Below are positions 1-4,998 of a stretch of DNA of 7,157 nt, in pieces. Source of the stretch: Planctomycetaceae bacterium (GTDB lineage: Bacteria > Planctomycetota > Planctomycetia > Pirellulales > Thermoguttaceae); contig JAITAZ010000537.1 of NCBI GenBank assembly GCA_031283825.1, forward strand, positions 1-7,157, written 5' to 3'. The notes beneath the pieces are model-generated. The model made no database searches and was not told the origin of the DNA. It was given only the letters and a program-made list of their open reading frames with translations. Made by a program: the position numbers and the translations under genes. The first letter of the stretch is position 1. Each line of letters begins with the position of its first letter.

Positions 1-112
1 CAGATTTAACGTATCTCAATTCGCTTATAGCTACAGCTTCAACTTGTTCTTCAATTGACGAGTTTATTAAATTGTCGAATCTATCGCGTAAATAAATTTC
101 GTAACTATTCAA
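1..112 (-). CDS. possible 5' end of a divergent gene, cut by the window edge
   Basis: On the minus strand an open frame runs from a TTG at 112-110 to the left edge without a stop, about 37 codons, reading LNSYEIYLRDRFDNLINS and then a charged, helix-like stretch ending ELRYVKS. The frame is open further upstream to a TGA at 163-161, but has no in-frame ATG, and no ribosome binding site is visible. A competing + strand frame (3-95, ending ...IDEFIKLSNLSRK, stop TAA) covers the same bases. It is richer in serine and leucine, as antisense shadows in this window tend to be, so I prefer the minus reading. I do not recognise the product. If real, it would be transcribed divergently from serS. Confidence 0.22.
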   Translation of the reverse strand, partial: MNSYEIYLRDRFDNLINSSIEEQVEAVAISELRYVKS

Positions 113-168
113 TAAATAGGCGAAACATTTGGAAAAATAAAATTGATATTGAATAGTTGCTCAATTTT
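103..168. repeat. nested inverted repeats upstream of serS
   Basis: AACTATTCAATA (103-114) and TATTGAATAGTT (147-158) are perfect 12-bp reverse complements separated by 32 nt. AAAATTGA (139-146) and TCAATTTT (161-168) form a second, 8-bp pair whose loop contains the right arm of the first, so the two hairpins could not form fully at the same time. A run of six T follows (165-170), 29 to 38 bp before the serS start. Possible readings are an operator between divergent promoters, a short leader switch, or a terminator for a gene entering from the left. The pairing is seen directly; any role is inference. Confidence 0.4.
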
Positions 169-196
169 TTAATTAACTTTTTACAAACTTAAAATT

Positions 197-1492
197 ATGT
201 TAGATCGAAAATTTATTATCGATAACATTGACGCCGTTAAACTAAATTGTGAACGTCGATTCGTTGAAGCCGACGTTGCTCGATTCGTTACGCTCGAAAA
301 TGAACGAAAAAATTTACAACAAGAACTCGAACAACTTCAAGCAGAAACTAATTCTATTGCTAAACAAATTGCTAAAGCCGCCGACAACAATGAACGCGAA
401 TCAAAAAAAGAATTAGGTCGAAAAATCCGCGAAAAATCGGACTCTATACGATCAAAGTTGGAATCGCTTGAAACGGAAATCGACTCCGTTCAACGCACAA
501 TTCCCAACATGACTCACCCCGACGCTCCAATCGGTAGCGACGATCATTCCAACAAGCCAATCGCAAACGGTAAAACGTCTTTGCCGACTTACGATTTCAA
601 ACCGCTCGATCACGTTGAACTCGGCGAATATCTCGACTTGATTGATTTTGAATCCGGCGCACGAGTCGCTGGCGCAGGATTCTACTTTCTCAAAAACGAC
701 GCCGTATTACTTGAATTAGCGTTGCAACAATACGCGGTTGAAATTTTAATCGACGCCGGTTTCACGCCGACAACAACTCCAGACCTCGCACGTAACTCAA
801 TTTTGCAAGGCACAGGATATATTCCGCGAGGAAACGAAACGCAAATTTATAGTATCGACGGAACAGATTTAAGTTTGGTAGCGACTGCTGAAATTCCGCT
901 TGGAGGTTTGCTGACAAATCAAACGGTTGACGTCGAACAATTACCGTTACGATATTGCGGAATCTCCCATTGTTTCCGCACGGAAGCCGGCGCCGCCGGT
1001 CGCGCCTCGCGAGGTTTGTACAGAGTACACCAATTTACAAAAGTTGAAATGTTTGCTTTCACACTGCCCGAACAAAGCGAATCAATTCATCAAGAGATGC
1101 TGCAACTTGAATGTAAAATTTTCGACGGTTTAGGTATTCCGTATCAAGTCGTAGATACTGCAACCGGCGATCTCGGCGGTCCTGCTTTTCGTAAGTTCGA
1201 CCTAGAAGCATGGATGCCCGGTCGAGGAATTAAAGGCGAATACGGAGAAGTTACAAGTACCTCAAATTGCACTGATTACCAAGCAAGAAGACTAAACGCA
1301 AGGTACAAAATTAAAGGAGAAAAAGGCACAAAATTTCTACACACGCTAAACGGCACCGCTATTGCAATAAGCAGAGCTTTAATCGCTATCATGGAACTCT
1401 ATCAAAAAGAAGATAAATCAATCGAAATCCCAAAAGCGTTGCAGAAATATATCGGTAAAGAAATCATTACCGCAAATAATAAAAATAAATAA
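197..1492 (+). CDS. serS: seryl-tRNA synthetase
   Basis: This cytosolic class II aminoacyl-tRNA synthetase activates serine with ATP and charges tRNA-Ser (and tRNA-Sec where present). The 431 residues match the usual bacterial length of about 420-430. Residues 1-110 form the tRNA-binding N-terminal arm, with a charged coiled coil at about 33-100 (ENERKNLQQELEQLQAE). The catalytic core follows: motif 1 region at about 180-205, the serine-binding TAE at 230-232, motif 2 at 259-286 (CFRTEAGAAGRASRG then HQFTKVEM), DLEAWMPG at 335-342, the SNCTDYQARR segment at 357-366, and motif 3 at 385-403 (NGTAIAISRALIAIMELYQ, with the ATP-binding arginine at 393). All key elements are intact. The ATG at 197 gives the standard N-terminus MLDRKFI; only AT-rich sequence precedes it, with no Shine-Dalgarno. 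The gap to mnmE is 164 bp, so shared transcription is uncertain. Confidence 0.97.
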   Translation: MLDRKFIIDNIDAVKLNCERRFVEADVARFVTLENERKNLQQELEQLQAETNSIAKQIAKAADNNERESKKELGRKIREKSDSIRSKLESLETEIDSVQRTIPNMTHPDAPIGSDDHSNKPIANGKTSLPTYDFKPLDHVELGEYLDLIDFESGARVAGAGFYFLKNDAVLLELALQQYAVEILIDAGFTPTTTPDLARNSILQGTGYIPRGNETQIYSIDGTDLSLVATAEIPLGGLLTNQTVDVEQLPLRYCGISHCFRTEAGAAGRASRGLYRVHQFTKVEMFAFTLPEQSESIHQEMLQLECKIFDGLGIPYQVVDTATGDLGGPAFRKFDLEAWMPGRGIKGEYGEVTSTSNCTDYQARRLNARYKIKGEKGTKFLHTLNGTAIAISRALIAIMELYQKEDKSIEIPKALQKYIGKEIITANNKNK

Positions 1493-1521
1493 CAGCAAGT
1501 TTTTTAGTCCTCGTATAAAAA

Positions 1522-1550
1522 AAATAATCGTTACAAAAATTCAATTGAAT
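1522..1550. promoter_or_regulatory. shared 18-nt motif joined to a 12-bp palindrome, upstream of mnmE
   Basis: AAATAATCGTTACAAAAA (1522-1539) recurs exactly at 4961-4978 just before the YitJ-type gene. Here it runs directly into the perfect 12-bp palindrome ATTCAATTGAAT (1539-1550). It lies about 107-135 bp before the mnmE start. The exact sharing between two spacers suggests a common protein-binding or promoter element, or one member of a small dispersed repeat family. No clear -35/-10 pair was placed here, and the role is inference. Confidence 0.38.
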
Positions 1551-1656
1551 ACACGACTCGCGCTATGAATTTCGACAACATAAAGGCGTAAAAGTTTGTT
1601 TTTCAACAGATAAACCTGCGTCGGTAATCGAAAACTCACGTGCGAGCAGTTTAAAA

Positions 1657-3114
1657 ATGATCGACAGATTTAATGATACGATAATTGCTCTTGCGTCGGC
1701 TTATGGTTCTTCGGTTAGATCTATAATTCGAATGAGCGGTAAAAAATCGTTGGAGGTTTTGGGTCGATTTTTTGAGCCGACGCCAACGCCGAAAGCGAAA
1801 CCATACATTCTCGATGGTAATCTTACAATCTGGGGCAAGCAACGAAAAATTCCTGCGACTTTATACTACTGGTCAGATAAACACGGGTACGTTGGCGAAG
1901 AATCTGTTGAGATACATACGATTGGTTCGCCGCCGGTGTTTGAATCGTTTATTGATGCGGTTTGTTCGACTGGTCTTGTTCGTCTTGCAACTTCCGGAGA
2001 ATTTACATTACGCGCGTTTCTAAATAATCGAATTGACTTGACGCAAGCGGAAGCCGTTCTTGGCGTAATTGATGCGAATTCAAAAAAATCGTTAGAATTC
2101 GCGCTGCAACAATTAGCCGGAGGAATCGCTACGCCGCTTGCAAATTTACGCGAAGCGTTACTAAATGCTTTAACGCAACTTGAAGCTAGTTTTGATTTTG
2201 CAGATGAAGATATTGAATTTATTTCAAACGACGAAATAAGACAAATTCTAACAAACGCAATTTCCGAATTAAAAAGTCTGCAAACGCGAATCGGATTACG
2301 CGGCGTTGTTGGAGAGCGGTCGAAAGTTGCGATTGTCGGTTTACCGAATGCTGGAAAAAGTTCGTTGTTTAATTGTCTGTTGAATAAAAATTTTGCAATT
2401 GTATCCGAGCAAGCCGGAACAACTCGCGACTATCTTGAATCCGAAATAAATTTTGATAATGTCGAATGCAATTTAATCGACACCGCCGGAATCGATGATA
2501 TTTTTAACAATAAAAATTACAACGACAACGTCATGTCGGCGGACAAAAATAATTTCGCTGACAATTCTATTGATTCTCTTGCTCAAAAATTTTCTCGAAA
2601 AATAATTGAGTTATCAGATGTAATAATTTTTTGCGTTGATTCTGAAAAATTATCGTCTGAATTTTTCGTTACGAAAAATCGCGAAATTGATTTAACGGAT
2701 TTATTGGATCAAAAAATCAGAGACCGTGTTGTAATTGTGTTGACAAAAAGCGATCTGTTAGACGACAACTTGCAAGAAGAATTGAAAAATAATTTAACGC
2801 AAAAATTAGAAAACGATTTTATATTTATTTCTTCGTTGGACAATTACGGAATTGATAAATTACGCGACGCAATTGTCAACAAATTGCAGAGTAATGAGAG
2901 TATATCGATTATTGGCACGGCGAGCAGATGCCGCGAGTCGCTTTATGTTGCGTATGATGCGTTAAATAATGCGTTGAATTTACGTATTCAAGATGATTCG
3001 TTAATTGCGGCAGAGATTCGCGCGGCAATAAACGCACTAGGACTTATCGACGGAACCGTACACACGGAAGACATCTTGACCAGAATTTTTGAACGATTCT
3101 GTATTGGCAAGTAA
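1657..3114 (+). CDS. mnmE: tRNA uridine-5-carboxymethylaminomethyl modification GTPase MnmE
   Basis: MnmE works with MnmG (not in the window) to modify the wobble uridine 34 of certain tRNAs, using 5,10-methylene-tetrahydrofolate and GTP hydrolysis. Residues 1-120 are the folate-binding domain, with SGEFTLRAFLNNRIDLTQAE at 113-132. A helical region runs to about 215 (DFADEDIEFIS at 180-190), followed by the inserted G domain: P-loop GLPNAGKS 228-235, GTTRDY 254-259, DTAG 275-278, TKSD 363-366 and ISS at 391-393. The C-terminal helices end in FCIGK (481-485), the conserved Cys needed for modification. At 485 residues it is some 30 longer than E. coli MnmE (454). The extra length sits largely in an Asn/Asp-rich segment at about 281-307, where the usual GLRxxxDxVExxGI sequence should be. 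TKSD replaces NKxD. No Shine-Dalgarno is seen, and ATG 1657 gives the expected start MIDRFNDTI. Confidence 0.95.
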   Translation: MIDRFNDTIIALASAYGSSVRSIIRMSGKKSLEVLGRFFEPTPTPKAKPYILDGNLTIWGKQRKIPATLYYWSDKHGYVGEESVEIHTIGSPPVFESFIDAVCSTGLVRLATSGEFTLRAFLNNRIDLTQAEAVLGVIDANSKKSLEFALQQLAGGIATPLANLREALLNALTQLEASFDFADEDIEFISNDEIRQILTNAISELKSLQTRIGLRGVVGERSKVAIVGLPNAGKSSLFNCLLNKNFAIVSEQAGTTRDYLESEINFDNVECNLIDTAGIDDIFNNKNYNDNVMSADKNNFADNSIDSLAQKFSRKIIELSDVIIFCVDSEKLSSEFFVTKNREIDLTDLLDQKIRDRVVIVLTKSDLLDDNLQEELKNNLTQKLENDFIFISSLDNYGIDKLRDAIVNKLQSNESISIIGTASRCRESLYVAYDALNNALNLRIQDDSLIAAEIRAAINALGLIDGTVHTEDILTRIFERFCIGK

Positions 3115-3310
3115 AAGTTGTAGTAGTTGTTGAGAAGTAAATTTTGGGTTAATATTTCAGGTAGATTTTTTGTTTTGTCCATTGAGTCTCTCAATCGTTG
3201 ATTTGAAACTTTACTATCAGCAGAGCCTATTTGTAATATTTTATTTTTTGATTTTTTATCGGTTGTATTATGGGGAATCTCTAAAAAACTCAAAATTTTT
3301 GATAATTTTT

Positions 3311-3540
3311 TGCCAAAAATAAATTGTAACCATTCACGTTTTTTAAATTCGTAATTCATAATTTAAAAATTGTGAACAGTTACAATAAATTTTTGTAACC
3401 GTTCACGGTTTTTTAAACATGGATAATCGCGGAAAATACAAATGATGGTTTGCAAATAAAAAATAAACGTAAACAATTACAAAAATACTTTAATTCCGAA
3501 TTTGAAACCCGTGAATGGTTACAAAATAATTTTATAAATG
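3311..3540. repeat. four alternating copies of a GTGAAYRGTTACAA-type element
   Basis: The 14-nt core occurs at 3324-3337 (minus, GTGAATGGTTACAA), 3372-3385 (plus, GTGAACAGTTACAA), 3393-3406 (minus, GTGAACGGTTACAA) and 3511-3524 (plus, GTGAATGGTTACAA). Similarity extends to both sides: an (A)ATTTAAAAA-like flank lies before the core and an AT-rich flank after it. Copies 1 and 4 agree at 24 of 27 positions (3350-3324 against 3498-3524). Copies 2 and 3 form a hairpin with one mismatch in 14 and a 7-nt loop, while copies 1 and 2 can pair around a 34-nt centre. The alternating order allows mutually exclusive hairpins. It is not recognised as a known element family. Confidence 0.65.
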
Positions 3541-3587
3541 CTCGTGGTATTCTTACAGTCATGTAAAACCGATTCTTTTTGCGAGAG

Positions 3588-3615
3588 TTGAGTATTTAAT
3601 CAATCGTTGTATAAT
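3588..3615 (+). promoter_or_regulatory. possible sigma-70-type promoter for the HDOD gene
   Basis: TTGAGT (3588-3593) and a perfect TATAAT (3610-3615) are 16 bp apart, about 180 bp upstream of the HDOD start. This is the best -35/-10 pair I found in the window. The region is AT-rich, so chance matches are expected. If used, it would give a long leader containing the inverted repeat at 3626-3671. Confidence 0.33.
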
Positions 3616-3625
3616 TTGCGTAATG

Positions 3626-3671
3626 ATTCAGTTGTTGATTTCTCAATTATAAAATAATATCGCAACTGAAT
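3626..3671. repeat. 9-bp inverted repeat in the HDOD leader
   Basis: ATTCAGTTG (3626-3634) and CAACTGAAT (3663-3671) are perfect reverse complements around a 28-nt AT-rich loop. They begin 10 bp after the proposed -10 box, so they would lie at the very start of the transcript or serve as an operator for a repressor. Function is inferred from position only. Confidence 0.35.
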
Positions 3672-3794
3672 ATTGCTTGTTTACCTTTTTTTTGTTTACG
3701 GTGGTTATGATTTTATGTTTTAATTATTATCCTTCGCGTTATGGTAGATTCCTTTGTTTAGCGCGGTTATAAATTCAGCTTGAATAATTTTGAT

Positions 3795-4724
3795 ATGTCT
3801 ATAAATGTACCCGATTGTCTGGTTCAGGAGTTGCGAGATTGTAAACTTCTGGCGTTACCGCAAAGCGCGGCGAAAGTTTTGGAACTGGCAAAAAATCCCG
3901 AAAACGGTCCTCCCGAACTCGCCGTTCCAATTTCAGCAGATCCCGGACTAATGATGCAAATATTAAAATTTGCAAACTCGTCATTTTTTGGTTTTCGACA
4001 CAAAATAACTGCCGTTCAAATGGCGTTATCGTTAATTTGCGTCCGGACAATAAAAAATTTCGTGTTATGGAATGCAGTCTTTGCGATGTTGCCAAATCCA
4101 AAAGTCGGTCCGTTTGTGTTGCGTATGGTATTTCAAGACGCTTTACGAAGAGGCATATTTTGTAAAGTTTACGCCTCGTATTTCAACGAAATCGATCCGG
4201 AAGAAATTTTTGTCGTCGGACTAATGCAAGACGTCGCAGTGCCGATTCTCGCACAGAATCGACCTGATGAATACTCAAAATTTCTAAACAATTTAGAAAG
4301 CGGCAAAATAAGATTGTCAGCTTTAGAGTACGCGGCTTTCGGATGGACTCACGCCGACGCCGGCGCTTTTTTAGTAAGCGAATGGGGACTAGGAGACGAC
4401 TTCGCACAACTAATACAAGATCACGTTACTGACAATTTAATGGATTCAAACGCAGGAAATTCTTTTACGTCGTCGGCAATTGTGAGATTATCTGCAATCT
4501 TACCTTCCGCAAATGAAACCGAATGGAAAGAATCGGATAAATTCATGGAATGGTTTCAGAAATTAGCAGGAAAGTTAAATCTAGCAGGAAAAAAAATACC
4601 AACGCCCGCCGAAGTTTTCGCAACATGCGATCTACAATTCGAAGACATGTTACAAATAACGCAAACTCCGCCGCCTCAACTGTCCCTTTCAAATCATTTG
4701 CAAAAATATAATGAGTCGTTTTGA
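3795..4724 (+). CDS. stand-alone HDOD-domain protein
   Basis: HDOD domains are relatives of HD phosphohydrolases that usually lack the metal ligands and act as protein-interaction modules in bacterial signalling. Taking ATG 3795 as residue 1 gives 309 residues, with the domain covering about 12-215. LPQSAAKVLELAKNP (21-35), the ISADPGLMMQILKFANSSFFG run (46-66) and the AVQMALSLICVRTIKNFVL region (73-91) are the family's characteristic N-terminal helices. GLMQDVAVPIL (142-152) stands where an HD enzyme would have GLLHD, so the HD pair is QD here. FGWTHADAGAFLVSEWGL (182-199) and QDHV (208-211) complete the fold. There is no signal peptide, membrane segment or attached output domain; the C-terminal 95 residues are not recognised. 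A TTG at 3780 would add five residues (MNNFD); ATG is preferred. The partner and role cannot be told from the neighbours. Confidence 0.88.
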   Translation: MSINVPDCLVQELRDCKLLALPQSAAKVLELAKNPENGPPELAVPISADPGLMMQILKFANSSFFGFRHKITAVQMALSLICVRTIKNFVLWNAVFAMLPNPKVGPFVLRMVFQDALRRGIFCKVYASYFNEIDPEEIFVVGLMQDVAVPILAQNRPDEYSKFLNNLESGKIRLSALEYAAFGWTHADAGAFLVSEWGLGDDFAQLIQDHVTDNLMDSNAGNSFTSSAIVRLSAILPSANETEWKESDKFMEWFQKLAGKLNLAGKKIPTPAEVFATCDLQFEDMLQITQTPPPQLSLSNHLQKYNESF

Positions 4725-4848
4725 ATATAAGTTAATTGTAGTTGTACTAGTTGCAACAGTAAGATTAGTAGAATTTAGAATTGTCTCTTGAGTTTTCAAT
4801 CTTTTATCTTAACAATAACGCCGCTTTTGTTCCTTTTGTCAATTAAAA

Positions 4849-4910
4849 AAATTTTAAGCTGTTCACGCTTGAAATTTCGGTTAGAGCCGCCTGCTTACCA
4901 AACGGAAAGC
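4849..4910 (+). promoter_or_regulatory. candidate structured leader upstream of the YitJ-type gene
   Basis: AAATTTTAAGC (4849-4859) pairs with GCTTGAAATTT (4867-4877) over 11 bp with one G-T wobble, around the 7-nt loop TGTTCAC. It is followed at once by a short block much richer in G and C than its surroundings (4878-4910). This block can make small alternative helices, for example CGG 4878-4880 with CCG 4887-4889, or CCG 4887-4889 with CGG 4903-4905. It ends 88 bp before the start codon. It resembles none of the SAM, SAH, cobalamin or THF riboswitch consensus sequences I can recall. An uncharacterised leader RNA or an operator are both possible. Confidence 0.28.
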
Positions 4911-4951
4911 GAATAAAAAAACAAAAGTTCATTCGGTAATAATATCAAATG

Positions 4952-4978
4952 AATCGTTACAAATAATCGTTACAAAAA
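4952..4978. repeat. tandem AATCGTTACAAA motif before the YitJ-type gene
   Basis: AATCGTTACAAA occurs at 4952-4963 and again at 4965-4976, a period of 13 bp. The second copy sits inside the 18-nt sequence shared exactly with 1522-1539. The pair ends 22 bp before the ATG, so it could be a binding site blocking transcription or translation, or lie at the promoter. Its GTTACAA core also matches the core of the repeat cluster at 3311-3540. Confidence 0.42.
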
Positions 4979-4998
4979 ATCAAATCGAAAAAAAAATT

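Larger units (their letters stand above)
3115..3794. other. long AT-rich spacer between mnmE and the HDOD gene
   Basis: This 680-bp stretch has no gene I can support. The left 245 bp are open on the minus strand (ATG at 3359-3357, reading MNYEFKKREWLQFIFG onward), and that frame then overlaps the mnmE 3' end. A short + frame (3417-3563, no ATG near its beginning) contains the similar peptide EFETREWLQ. Both could be decayed coding remnants or chance frames over a DNA repeat. The rest holds the repeat cluster, promoter and inverted repeat listed separately. No convincing intrinsic terminator follows mnmE. Confidence 0.5.

Noticed and set aside
1493..1521. T run after the serS stop as an intrinsic terminator
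   Set aside because: No hairpin precedes the T run at 1500-1505, and the later A run has no paired stem.
1651..1842. arginine-rich minus-strand frame within the 5' end of mnmE
   Set aside because: It is antisense to the conserved folate-binding domain and its composition (many R, N, S) is typical of a shadow frame.
2988..3359. 123-codon minus-strand frame overlapping the 3' end of mnmE
   Set aside because: A third of it is antisense to conserved MnmE sequence, and its first codons are copy 1 of a DNA repeat. No family is recognised, so it is discussed as a possible remnant only.
4735..4760. short self-complementary run (ACTAGT, GTTGCAAC) after the HDOD stop as a terminator
   Set aside because: The palindromes are too short, give no stable stem and are not followed by a T run.
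4879..4910. tRNA-like segment (GGTTAGAGCC, then CTGCTTACC)
   Set aside because: It recalls the D-arm end and anticodon arm of a tRNA, but the anticodon stem does not pair beyond three bases. There is no acceptor stem or T-arm, so it is not a tRNA gene.
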